Shown here in pieces: positions 20,343 to 29,482 of a DNA stretch of 64,000 bases (position 1 is its first letter; each line of letters begins with the position of its first letter). The notes below the pieces were generated by a model. That model saw only the letters and a program-made list of their open reading frames with translations, made no database searches and was not told where the DNA came from. Location: positions 62,001 through 126,000 of the forward strand of contig LCEG01000001.1 of NCBI GenBank assembly GCA_000996275.1, in the 5' to 3' direction. This DNA comes from a candidate division TM6 bacterium GW2011_GWE2_42_60 (lineage in GTDB: Bacteria > Babelota > Babeliae > Babelales > Babelaceae). The translations under genes were made by a program, and so were the position numbers.

Positions 20343-20762
20343 TTATAGAAGTTTTTTTATAATGTCAATTTTCTGCAGGCAAATTAATGCAGTAGCGATA
20401 TCTTGAGTATGCGTAAGTGTGACAAGTATAGAACAGGGATGGATATCAAGCTGTTCCCACTGGAGCGTTATTTGAGGAAATGGTGAAGAGGGAGGAGTGG
20501 TGAGAGAACTTATTTTACAGAGGGTAAGAAACGAGCAGGGAGCTTTTTGTGTATAGAGAGAGAGCGCTTTAAAGAGTGCTTCCTTAGCAGCAAATCGCAC
20601 AGCGAAGCGTTCGTTTGATTTGCTTAAATGTGCTCGACAATAATGGAGTTCTTCGGGTGAAAAAATACGAAGTAACTGCTTATCTGAGTAATAGTTAAAT
20701 GCTCTAAATCGGCTGATTCCGACTGAGTCGATACCGATACCAACTGTCATATTTTCACTCAC
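20343..20762 (-). CDS. acpS: Holo-[acyl-carrier-protein] synthase
   Basis: GIGIDSVGISRFR, ERFAVRFAAKEALFKAL. Confidence 0.88.
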   Translation of the reverse strand: MSENMTVGIGIDSVGISRFRAFNYYSDKQLLRIFSPEELHYCRAHLSKSNERFAVRFAAKEALFKALSLYTQKAPCSFLTLCKISSLTTPPSSPFPQITLQWEQLDIHPCSILVTLTHTQDIATALICLQKIDIIKKLL

Positions 20763-22291
20763 GCTTCGCCTCGCTCGAGTGATTGTTCAAGAGAACGATA
20801 CATGACTGCCTCTTGAATGTGATGTTGTTCGATACATTCACTCATCTCAATATCAGCAATGGTTCGGGAAATTTTGAGAAGTTTGTGATATCCGCGCATG
20901 CTCATGGCAAGTGTTTCAAATGTCTGTTTAACAAGTGTGCGCGCTGCATCGCTCATAATGCAATGATCTTCGATTTGTTGCACGGTCATAAAGGCATTCC
21001 ATTGGTGTGATCCATACCGTTTTTGTTGAATAGTTACCGCGTTCAAAACACCTTGGTAGAGCTCTTGAGATGAAGTGGTCTGACTTTTTTTGCTAATTGC
21101 TTCATAGTTTACCGGCTGAACAGAGACCTGGAGATCGATACGATCAAGCATGGGACCAGAGAGGCGATCGATATATTGTTTTATCTGGCGGGTAGAGCAG
21201 GTACAACTCTTTTTTTTGTCTCCGCGAAATCCACAAGGGCATGGATTGAGTGCTGCTACGAGCAAAAATGAAGCAGGGAATGAGATGCTTTGTTGTGCGC
21301 GAGAAATACAGACCGTTCTGTCTTCAAGTGGTTGGCGGAGCACTTCGAGTGTCGATCGACGAAACTCTACAAACTCATCTAAAAAAAGAATTCCTTGGTG
21401 CGCAAGACTGATTTCGCCCGGCTGAGGAAACGACCCTCCTCCCACCAAACCTGCCTGTGAGATGGTGTGGTGTGGAGATCGGAATGGTCGTGAGGTAATA
21501 AGTTTATGTTGATTAAGTTTGCCGCTTACCGAATAAATGGTACTCACCTCGAGCATTTCGTCAAACGAGAGCGGTGGCATGATCGTACAAAGTCTTTGGG
21601 CGAGCATGGTTTTGCCTGAGCCAGGAGAGCCAATAAAAAGAATATTATGGCGGCCAGCTGCAGCAATTTGGAGTGCGCGTTTTGCTTGGTGTTGCCCTGC
21701 AACATCACTAAAATCAAGAGGATAGGCTTCAATAACGAGAGCGGGTTTTTGGTGAGGTGTTGGCGTAATGAGCTGTTCAGCGCGAAGATGTGCAACCAAT
21801 TGGGTTAGGTGATCTGTTCCTATAATTTCAAGATCTTGAATAAAAGCGGCTTCGTAAGCATTTTCCTGGGGGACAATAAGCCTGCGTTTTTTTGCAAGGC
21901 GCATGCTGCGTGCGATGGGAAGAATGCCTTTAACTGGTTTAATCGACCCATCGAGGGAGAGTTCTCCAACCACAACGGTCTCTTCTAAAAATTCAGGAGT
22001 CAGTGAAAGAATGTTAGCGGCTTGTAAAATACCGAGTGCGGTGGGGAGATCAAAAAGCGCACCCTCTTTTTTAAGATCGGCGGGTGCAAGATTGACGGTT
22101 ATTTTACGCTCTGGTAAGCGGATTCCACAGTTTTTGAGAGCCGTTGATATCCGTTGTTTGCTTTCCTTGATTGCCGTATCGGGCAATCCAACGATATGAA
22201 ACTGTATCATTCCAAAAGAAAGATCAACTTCAACGTCAACAATATGAGCATCAATACCGATAGTAGTTGCGGAGATAATTTTTGTGTGCAT
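20759..22291 (-). CDS. YifB/ComM-family Mg-chelatase-like AAA ATPase
   Basis: DVEVDLSFGMIQFHIVGLPDTAIKES, FIGSPGSGKTMLAQR, HHTISQAGLVGGG, NPCPCGF. Confidence 0.93.
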   Translation of the reverse strand: MHTKIISATTIGIDAHIVDVEVDLSFGMIQFHIVGLPDTAIKESKQRISTALKNCGIRLPERKITVNLAPADLKKEGALFDLPTALGILQAANILSLTPEFLEETVVVGELSLDGSIKPVKGILPIARSMRLAKKRRLIVPQENAYEAAFIQDLEIIGTDHLTQLVAHLRAEQLITPTPHQKPALVIEAYPLDFSDVAGQHQAKRALQIAAAGRHNILFIGSPGSGKTMLAQRLCTIMPPLSFDEMLEVSTIYSVSGKLNQHKLITSRPFRSPHHTISQAGLVGGGSFPQPGEISLAHQGILFLDEFVEFRRSTLEVLRQPLEDRTVCISRAQQSISFPASFLLVAALNPCPCGFRGDKKKSCTCSTRQIKQYIDRLSGPMLDRIDLQVSVQPVNYEAISKKSQTTSSQELYQGVLNAVTIQQKRYGSHQWNAFMTVQQIEDHCIMSDAARTLVKQTFETLAMSMRGYHKLLKISRTIADIEMSECIEQHHIQEAVMYRSLEQSLERGEA

Positions 22292-22504
22292 AAAAAATCC
22301 TTTGTATTCACTATTTTTTCTTTAGTATACCAGATTTTTATTGAGGAGCTGTTTTTCTAAAAAAGGCGGAACTCCAAGCTTTTTTACCGTTTTGTCCATA
22401 AATCCCTCAGGATGACTCTAATCAGATACTTGCGCTTTGAAAAGTGAGGAGTAAACTTGGTTCTTGATATATATTGTCTTAGAATCCCTTTGAGGAGTAA
22501 CTAA

Positions 22505-22714
22505 ATGAAAAAAGCGCTCTTTGCTCTTTTGTTAACATCAGCAGCAACAACCTTTTGTGCTCAAATTGATGGCGTGCGTGACGTTGTAAACCAACTCAAA
22601 GCAACCGGTGCAACCCGTGAAGCCTTAATAAACCGCGTCCAAGAATCTTGCACAGCTGGAGATATTTCTCAAGCTGAAGCAGACGCGCTTGTAGCAGAAC
22701 TTTCTGCTCAGTAA
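22505..22714 (+). CDS. Small secreted hypothetical protein
   Basis: 69 aa with signal peptide MKKALFALLLTSAATTFCA; followed by a terminator. Confidence 0.6.
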   Translation: MKKALFALLLTSAATTFCAQIDGVRDVVNQLKATGATREALINRVQESCTAGDISQAEADALVAELSAQ

Positions 22715-22733
22715 GATTTATAAAATCGCTGAT

Positions 22734-22777
22734 AAGCGGGTATGGTTAGTTAACTCTAATCGTACCCGCTTTTTTTA
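22734..22777 (+). terminator. Rho-independent terminator
   Basis: AAGCGGGTA…TACCCGCTT followed by a T tract. Confidence 0.8.
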
Positions 22778-22964
22778 TGTCTTTAAGAATGTGGCAAGCC
22801 AGGTAGGGTTTTTAAGTGTGTCCACTTCATTTCCTCATCCTGGAGCACAAAATAGACGATTTTGGCCAAATGTGCAATCAGAATGCCGATTTGGCCAAAT
22901 GTGAGTATTTGGCCTACTGAGAGATGGTTTTCGCTTAAGCTACTCGATTACCCCCGCCGCTCAC

Positions 22965-23270
22965 CCTGAGCATGCCCTGAGTGACCCAAGGGGTTGTATC
23001 GAAGGGTGTTTTTGCGTAAGCAAAAATGTATCTCGAAGAGATAGTTTACCCTGAGTAGCGAAGCGTATCGAAGGGAACGGGTAGAGCGGTAAATAACCTT
23101 GCAAGTACCATGTATAGATTGAGAATCTTAATAGAAAACATTCGCTTATGTATGTGTCGCTCTTACCCATTCGATACAACCGCTCATACTGAGTGTTTTC
23201 CGTAGGAAAATGTATCGAAGTATCGGGATGAGCGGAGTTGAGTTAGCTTCACCATGAGCGGTTGCATCGA
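22965..23270. repeat. Palindromic intergenic repeat cluster
   Basis: Contains GTGTTTTTGCGTAAGCAAAAATGTAT and CCGCTCATACTGAGTGTTTTCCGTAGGAAAATGTATCGAAGTATCGGGATGAGCGG. Confidence 0.9.
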
Positions 23271-23274
23271 ACCA

Positions 23275-26082
23275 TTATTTAGAAACATCTGCCCATGTCT
23301 TGCCCGTGCGGATCTGTACAATAAGAGGGATGTCCCACGTAACAACCGATTCCAGAGTGTTTTTCACGATTTGAGCAACAGTGTCAACGCTGTTTTCTGG
23401 CGCGGTAATGATCAATTCATCATGAATTTGCAATATGATTTTTGCGTCAGGAGTCTTTTTGAGGAGTTGAGCATCAAGTTCAATCATCCCGATTTTCATG
23501 AGATCGGCAGCAGTGCCCTGTGCCTTTGTGTTGATAGCGATGCGGCGGGCGAGTTGGTACAGTGTCTGGTTTTTCTCGTAGATGCCGGGTACGGGGCGTC
23601 TCCGTCCCCAGAGGGTAGTGACAAAACCGTTCGCTTTTGCTTCTTCAACAGCCTGTTCCATCCAGACCTGAACTCCAGGATATTGAGCCTTGTATTTTTC
23701 GATATACAGTTTTGCATCATGCTGTGGAATGTTTAAATCTTTGGCAAGTCCAAACGGCGTGAGGCCATACAGGATACTGAAGTTAATGCGCTTTGCGATT
23801 TGTCGTTGTTCGCTTGTTATCTTGTCTAACGGGATGTCAAAAAGACCAGCAGCTGTGCGTGCGTGAATATCTTCACCGTGTAAAAATGCAGTTTTAAGTG
23901 TCGGGTCTTGGGAGAGGTAAGCGAGAACGCGAAGTTCAATTTGTGAGTAGTCTGCCGAAATGAGCAGTTCATTTTGGGGTGCCATAAATGCCGCACGGAT
24001 AGAGAGCGAGTCTGGTTGTAGGTCTTTGTTGAGAAGTGGTGTGCTGGTGGGAATATTCTGTAAGTTAGGTTCGACGCTTGCAAGCCGTCCGGTGGCGACA
24101 GAAGTCTGCTTGTACGTCGTGTGAATGCGGCCAGTGTTTGGATTTATTTCGAGTGGCAGTGCATCAATATAGGTGCTTTTAAGTTTAAAAAGTTCGCGAT
24201 AGCGAATGATTAATTGGGGTATTGGATGGATGAGTGCAAGTTCTGAAAGCACTTCGCTATCGGTTGAATAACCAGTTTTACCTGAAGTTTTTTTGACCGG
24301 TGTTAATTTGAGTTTATTGAACAACAGATCGCTTACTTGTTGTGGTGAATTGAGATTAAGTTCGCTTTCGCTCATGCCAACGAGATCGCGTATTTCGGCT
24401 TCGATTACTTTGAGTGTTGCTGTTACTTGTGCGTTGAGTTTATTGAGTATGGTGCGGTCGACATCAATACCCTCGAGTTCCATTTTATACAGAACATGAA
24501 TGAGTGGATGTTCGATGGTTTGATAGAGGGTAAGCTGTTCTGCTTTTTCGAGTTCTTTTTGTATAAGTGGTACTAATGCAAAGGTCTGATGGGCGTCTGC
24601 AGCGGCGTAATCAACAGCAAGCGCAAGTGGTACTTGTGAGAAATTAGTGAGTTTTTTATTCGTGACGACCTCTTGAAACGTAATCATCGATTCATGTAAA
24701 TACTGCTCGGATAATGTTTTGAGTCCAACGCGACCTCCTTCTTCTCGTACCAGCCCAGCGGCGACCATAGTATCAAAAGCAAGTCCGGTGATATCAAGGT
24801 CTAAGGTGCTTTTTAGAACCAGCAGATCAAATTTAGCATGGTGCATATATTTTTTGATTGCTTCTGATTCAAAGAGAGGCTTAAGATGACGGGCAATAAC
24901 TTCGTGCGAAAGTGTGTGGGCGCTTTCTTCTGCAGAGGCAATAAAAGAGGTTTGTGTTTCGACAGCCTGATAATTTTTATGGACGGGAATATAGTAAGCA
25001 CTTCCTGTTTCGTAACAGAGCGAAATGCCGACAAGCTCGGTTTGGAGGGCTTTTACTGAGGTTGTTTCAGTGTCGATGGCAACCTGCTTTTTGAGCGCGA
25101 TAGCCGCGCAAACACGTTTGAGCTCTTTTTCGGTTGTGATGGCTGAAAAAGAATATTTGGTATGCGCTTGAGGGCTTGGGCTTTGTTGAGCAGCGGGGAG
25201 TTGTTTTAAAAGTGATGTAAAATTGAGCCGTTCAAAAAAGGGGCGTGCGCGCAAAAATGCATCGGGTGCGAGGGCACATTCTTCAAGTGAAATTGTAGTG
25301 GGCGGTGTCTGGAGGGTGAAGAGCTCTTCGCTCAAAAAGGCATTGTCTCTATTTGCTTCGAGAAGTGTTCTGGTACGAGCTGATGCTATGCTCGAAAGAT
25401 TGGAATAGAGCTCAGTAAGTGATGTAAATTGTTGGACAAGAGCAGTGGCTGTTTTGGGGCCGATTCCCCGTACGCCGGGAATATTGTCGGAGCTGTCTCC
25501 AATGAGTGCATAATAAAAGGGTAATTTTTCAAGTGAAAATCCGTAAGCATTTTCAAGGGCGGCAACGTCAAGAATGGTGTCTTTAAAAGGATCGAAGATA
25601 CGTACCTTTGGTCCTGCTAATTGACCAAGATCTTTGTCCGAAGAGATTATGATAACGTCGTGCGATTGTGCTGAAAAAGTCTGGGCGAGTGTTGCGATAA
25701 GGTCATCCGCTTCGATGCCCTGCTGCGCAACCTGTTTGAGTCCAATGCTGGTGACAAATTCTTGGATGAGCTCTTTTTGTAACCCGAGGTCTGATGGAGC
25801 TGCCTGACGCGTTGCTTTGTAGGCGCTGTAACGTTCGTGTCGGACGGTCTTGCCGGGGCTGTCCCAAACAACGGCCATAAAATGTGGGTTAAATTGGTCG
25901 ATTACTTTTTTGATCATGCGACTGAAGCCAAAAACAGCCTGCACGGGGGTGCCGTCGGGGGCATTGAGGGTACCGAGGGCGTAGTAGGCACGGTACAAAA
26001 AAGATGACCCATCAATTAAAAAAACAGGTAGAGCGGGATGCAAAGGGGTTTCTGTTTTTTCGGGGGTATTCTTATTGGGCAT
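23275..26082 (-). CDS. polA: DNA polymerase I (5'-3' exo, 3'-5' exo and polymerase domains)
   Basis: FLIDGSSFLYRAYYAL; exo motif AIDTETTS; polymerase DYSQIELRVLA, RRIAINTKAQGTAADLMK, QIHDELI. ATG at 26082 (MPNKN) preferred; the longer ORF reads through an intergenic repeat. Confidence 0.95.
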   Translation of the reverse strand: MPNKNTPEKTETPLHPALPVFLIDGSSFLYRAYYALGTLNAPDGTPVQAVFGFSRMIKKVIDQFNPHFMAVVWDSPGKTVRHERYSAYKATRQAAPSDLGLQKELIQEFVTSIGLKQVAQQGIEADDLIATLAQTFSAQSHDVIIISSDKDLGQLAGPKVRIFDPFKDTILDVAALENAYGFSLEKLPFYYALIGDSSDNIPGVRGIGPKTATALVQQFTSLTELYSNLSSIASARTRTLLEANRDNAFLSEELFTLQTPPTTISLEECALAPDAFLRARPFFERLNFTSLLKQLPAAQQSPSPQAHTKYSFSAITTEKELKRVCAAIALKKQVAIDTETTSVKALQTELVGISLCYETGSAYYIPVHKNYQAVETQTSFIASAEESAHTLSHEVIARHLKPLFESEAIKKYMHHAKFDLLVLKSTLDLDITGLAFDTMVAAGLVREEGGRVGLKTLSEQYLHESMITFQEVVTNKKLTNFSQVPLALAVDYAAADAHQTFALVPLIQKELEKAEQLTLYQTIEHPLIHVLYKMELEGIDVDRTILNKLNAQVTATLKVIEAEIRDLVGMSESELNLNSPQQVSDLLFNKLKLTPVKKTSGKTGYSTDSEVLSELALIHPIPQLIIRYRELFKLKSTYIDALPLEINPNTGRIHTTYKQTSVATGRLASVEPNLQNIPTSTPLLNKDLQPDSLSIRAAFMAPQNELLISADYSQIELRVLAYLSQDPTLKTAFLHGEDIHARTAAGLFDIPLDKITSEQRQIAKRINFSILYGLTPFGLAKDLNIPQHDAKLYIEKYKAQYPGVQVWMEQAVEEAKANGFVTTLWGRRRPVPGIYEKNQTLYQLARRIAINTKAQGTAADLMKIGMIELDAQLLKKTPDAKIILQIHDELIITAPENSVDTVAQIVKNTLESVVTWDIPLIVQIRTGKTWADVSK

Positions 26083-26152
26083 GGGCTGGGTCCTCTTTTT
26101 TGATTTTGTTCCGTCGCGGCTTTGTTTTAAGTATATAGGAAAAACTTCTCCA

Positions 26153-26251
26153 CCGCTCATCCCGATGCGCCCGCCTAAGCTTGAGTGCCGACAGGGAGTG
26201 TGATGTAATATCTCCATGGCTCATGGTGAAGCTAACCCACTCCGCTCACCC
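26153..26251. repeat. 99-bp repeat, copy 1 (identical copy at 28393-28491)
   Basis: CCGCTCATCCCGATGCGCCCGCCTAAGCTTGAG…CTAACCCACTCCGCTCACCC read identical in both places, offset exactly 2240 bp. Confidence 0.95.
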
Positions 26252-26363
26252 GAAATAAGTTGTTGATAAAATTCTTGATCAGTACATGAGTAAAAATATC
26301 TCTTTAGTCGAATTTTAGTATGTTTTATCCATAGGGTTATGAGAGGCAAAGTGCTTTGGGAGT

Positions 26364-26816
26364 TTGGCAAATACAATGGAACGGCTTAAAAAAAGACATG
26401 AACAGCTATTATGTTTGTTGAACACGCTAGATGAAGCGATTTTGGCGATGAAAGAACTTGAACTTCGTGGAAAAAGTTTTAATCCAAAGGTTGACTATGA
26501 AGATGAGTATCGGACATACCGAGACTCGGTAGTGCAGCGATTTGAGTATACAATCGATCTCTTTTGGAAATATTTAAAAAACTATCTTGAAGTTGCGCAG
26601 GTAGTAACAGGCCTAAAAATACCGAGTGAAGTAATGCGAGAAGCATTTTCTCTTCGTCTTTTAAGTGAAGAAGAGACAGAGAAAATCCTTGAGATGATCA
26701 AATCCCGCAATATGACCTCCCATATATACATCGAAGAGATTGCAGAGCGCCTAGCTCTTAATATTCCAGAGTATTATCAGCTCTTGCAGAAGCTTGCAGA
26801 GCGACTAAAGCCATAA
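26364..26816 (+). CDS. HEPN / nucleotidyltransferase substrate-binding protein (HI0074-like)
   Basis: YRDSVVQRFEYTIDLFWKYLKNYLE, PSEVMREAFSLRLL, EMIKSRNMTSHIYIEE; RNMTSH fits the HEPN Rx4-6H motif. Confidence 0.82.
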   Translation: MANTMERLKKRHEQLLCLLNTLDEAILAMKELELRGKSFNPKVDYEDEYRTYRDSVVQRFEYTIDLFWKYLKNYLEVAQVVTGLKIPSEVMREAFSLRLLSEEETEKILEMIKSRNMTSHIYIEEIAERLALNIPEYYQLLQKLAERLKP

Positions 26817-26829
26817 TAGGGTAATTACG

Positions 26830-26935
26830 CCAAATCCGCTCACCCTGAGCGAGTTTACCCTGAGTGACCCCCTCGACAAGCTCGGGATAAACTCCGTGGT
26901 TGTATCGAAGGGAATGGGTCGAGCGGTAGATAGCC
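26830..26935. repeat. Palindromic intergenic repeat cluster
   Basis: CCGCTCACCCTGAGCGAGTTTACCCTGAGTGACCCCCTCGACAAGCTCGGGATAAACTCCG…GAGCGG. Confidence 0.8.
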
Positions 26936-26962
26936 CCAGTTAAAGGGCTTAATCACTCTACT

Positions 26963-26997
26963 TGTGCTATTTGATTATTGAAAAGTCAATTAGCACA
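26963..26997. repeat. 35-bp palindromic element, left flank of ATPase gene
   Basis: TGTGCTA-N21-TAGCACA, 7 bp from the stop codon of the ATPase gene. Confidence 0.9.
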
Positions 26998-27004
26998 GAT
27001 ATAA

Positions 27005-28219
27005 TCACTTTCTCTTGCCAGAGCGCGTAATCTCAGTGACAAGGCTTCCTGCCTCGGTCCATGGGACCACCTGTGCTTGGGTTCGAATCTGTTTTTCGTT
27101 TCCAGCGTATAAAAGATACGTCTGAGCAGCAGGATCTTTTTGTGGGTTTTCGCCATAGGCGAGTCTGTTCCATTCAGAGAGACCGGTAAAGAAATCGTTT
27201 GAGATACGTTCGCTTGCTTTTACTTCGATCGGGAATAACATTCCCGCTTCATCGATAAGGCAGTCGACTTCGAGTCGTCCATTTTTGTCGCGCCAGAAAT
27301 AAAAAGGGGGGCGGGATCCTTGATTGAAATATTGTTTTGCAATATCGGCAATAATGCAACACTCAAAAAGACTTCCCCAGAAAGGATGGAGAGCGAGTGC
27401 TTCTGGTGAAGAAATGCGTAAAAGTGAGCAGGCAAGTCCGGTGTCGTAGAAATAGAGTTTTGGCATTTTAGTGAGTCGTTTACTAAAATTATTGAAATAC
27501 GGCTCGAGTAAAAAGATAATGTAACTTGCTTCTAAAAGAGAGAGCCATCGGCGTGCTGTTGTAACACTAATGCCGCAGACCATTGCCAAATCGGAAAGAT
27601 TGAGTAGATTTCCAATGCGCGATGCGCAGAGTTGGAGGAATTTTTGAAAAGTACCGAGATCACCAACGTTAATAATTTGACGGACGTCTCGTTCGATATA
27701 CGTTTGAATGTATGAAGGATAGAGCTGCTCTGGGGTGAATTGTTCGTTATAAAGGCGGGGATAAAAGCCATTGAAAACAGTTTTGGCAGGACTTTTGGGG
27801 AGTAGGTTATTCTGAGCAAGTTCTCTTAAAGAAAGGGGCTGGAGGTTGAGAATGCCGACGCGTCCCGCGAGTGATTGGGTGATGGCCTGATTGACGAGAA
27901 AGTTTTGGGAGCCGGTAAGAATAAAAAAGCTCTTCCTCTTTTTTGCATCCACATCAAGCTGAATATACGAAAGGATCTGAGGAACGTATTGGAATTCATC
28001 AATAATCAGACCATTCTTATTTGCGTAAGATTCTAAAAACTGGGCCGGCTCTTTTAGGGCAAATTCACGGAGAATTGGGTTTTCGAGCGATACGAACGCA
28101 TGGTCTGGGTATGCTTTTTGTGCAAGGGTTGTCTTGCCCGACTGCCGGGGCCCCAAAATGGCAATAACCGGAAAATTAGCAAATTTTTGTAATGTATTTT
28201 CCATCAATCGTGTGAACAT
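27005..28219 (-). CDS. AAA ATPase with DUF4143 (PD-(D/E)XK-like) C-terminal domain
   Basis: ILGPRQSGKTTLAQKAYP, LIIDEFQYVPQIL, LTGSQNFL, LEVDCLI…FPIEVKASE. Confidence 0.88.
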   Translation of the reverse strand: MFTRLMENTLQKFANFPVIAILGPRQSGKTTLAQKAYPDHAFVSLENPILREFALKEPAQFLESYANKNGLIIDEFQYVPQILSYIQLDVDAKKRKSFFILTGSQNFLVNQAITQSLAGRVGILNLQPLSLRELAQNNLLPKSPAKTVFNGFYPRLYNEQFTPEQLYPSYIQTYIERDVRQIINVGDLGTFQKFLQLCASRIGNLLNLSDLAMVCGISVTTARRWLSLLEASYIIFLLEPYFNNFSKRLTKMPKLYFYDTGLACSLLRISSPEALALHPFWGSLFECCIIADIAKQYFNQGSRPPFYFWRDKNGRLEVDCLIDEAGMLFPIEVKASERISNDFFTGLSEWNRLAYGENPQKDPAAQTYLLYAGNEKQIRTQAQVVPWTEAGSLVTEITRSGKRK

Positions 28220-28249
28220 AAAGCACCTCTTTTTTGGTTTTGAATAGGC

Positions 28250-28284
28250 TGTGCTACTTTAACATTCAATAATAAGTTAGCACA
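28250..28284. repeat. 35-bp palindromic element, right flank of ATPase gene
   Basis: TGTGCTA-N21-TAGCACA; 27/35 identical to the reverse complement of the left element. Confidence 0.9.
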
Positions 28285-28309
28285 AGAGTTTTTTTGTCCC
28301 CACTGTTCG

Positions 28310-29040
28310 CAGAGCCTGCCCGCCCCTTCGACAGGGGCTCAGGATAAACTCCGCTTTAGCGACGGCTGGGAGTATTTTTGACAGACCCCCGTCCGCTCAT
28401 CCCGATGCGCCCGCCTAAGCTTGAGTGCCGACAGGGAGTGTGATGTAATATCTCCATGGCTCATGGTGAAGCTAACCCACTCCGCTCACCCTTCTGCTGC
28501 AAATTAAAATAGCTTTAATTCAGGGATATCTAATTATTTTCTTTAATATAAGTTGCGATAGTTTATGTACCGCTCTTACCCATTCGACAAGCTCAGGGTG
28601 AGCGATCAGGAGTTTGTTTTGAAATAAGTTGTCAGTACATTAGTAAAAATATCTCTTTAGTCGAATCTTGGATTATGATAGATCATGAGGTTATGAGAGG
28701 TAAAGTGTTTTTTGTGACAGAAAGTTTCGGAGCTCGAACTCTAGGCATTTTTTACATCGATTATTTCCACCGCTCATCCCGATACTTCGATACATTTTCC
28801 TACGGAAAACACTCAGTATGAGCGGTTGTATCGAGGGAGACGGGTGGTAAAATGATTTTAAAAACCTTCAAAAATAAAAAACTATCTACCGCTTATCTCC
28901 CTCCCTTCGATACTTTTTCATCTTCGATGAAAACACTCAGGGTAAACTCAACCATTTTGGTCACTTTTAGCCGTCGCTAAAGCGGAGTTTATCCCGAGCT
29001 TGTCGAGGGGGGTCACTCGGGATGAGCGGATGGTGTATCA
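28310..29040. repeat. Long palindromic-repeat island, including 99-bp copy 2 at 28393-28491
   Basis: Multiple CCGCTCATCCCGA / TGAGCGG / CCCTTCGATAC units, including 28770-28825 with TTTTCCTACGGAAAA. Confidence 0.9.
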
Positions 29041-29047
29041 ATTTGAG

Positions 29048-29155
29048 ATGACCTCCGATATCTACATCGAAGAGATTGCAGAGCGCCTAGCTCTTAATAT
29101 TCCAGAGTATTATCAGCTCTTACAGCGGCTTGCAGAACGACTAAAACCACGATAA
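29048..29155 (+). pseudogene. 3' remnant of a second HI0074-like HEPN gene
   Basis: MTSDIYIEEIAERLALNIPEYYQLLQRLAERLKPR* nearly matches the last 34 codons of the 26364 gene; the motif histidine is Asp here. Confidence 0.88.
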
Positions 29156-29482
29156 TTTCTCTAAAAACATAAAAAGCAGAGCGTTGTAATATTTCTATTT
29201 GTATCAATAAAAATAGCCCCCCGAGAAAAGAATTGACGGAAGTATTATTTTTGGCATACTGGGTAGTAGCTTATTTGAAATATCTTTATAGAAAATAAGC
29301 GAGGGCAGAACAAATCGTTGTTTTGCTTGGAAATACAGTGGAGGTGTTTCCATAATTCAAAAAACCGTTGACTTTGGTAGCGCGAACGCTACCTTTAGAA
29401 CATAGAATACCCCAAAATGGTTTTGGGTGGTTTTTTGAAATATGAGAAACCTGTTATGAATCAAATCCAAAGGATTATTTTC

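Noticed and set aside
26083-26217. 45-residue N-terminal extension of polA
   Set aside because: The extension largely translates an intergenic repeat (26153-26251); MPNKN at 26082 is a sounder start.
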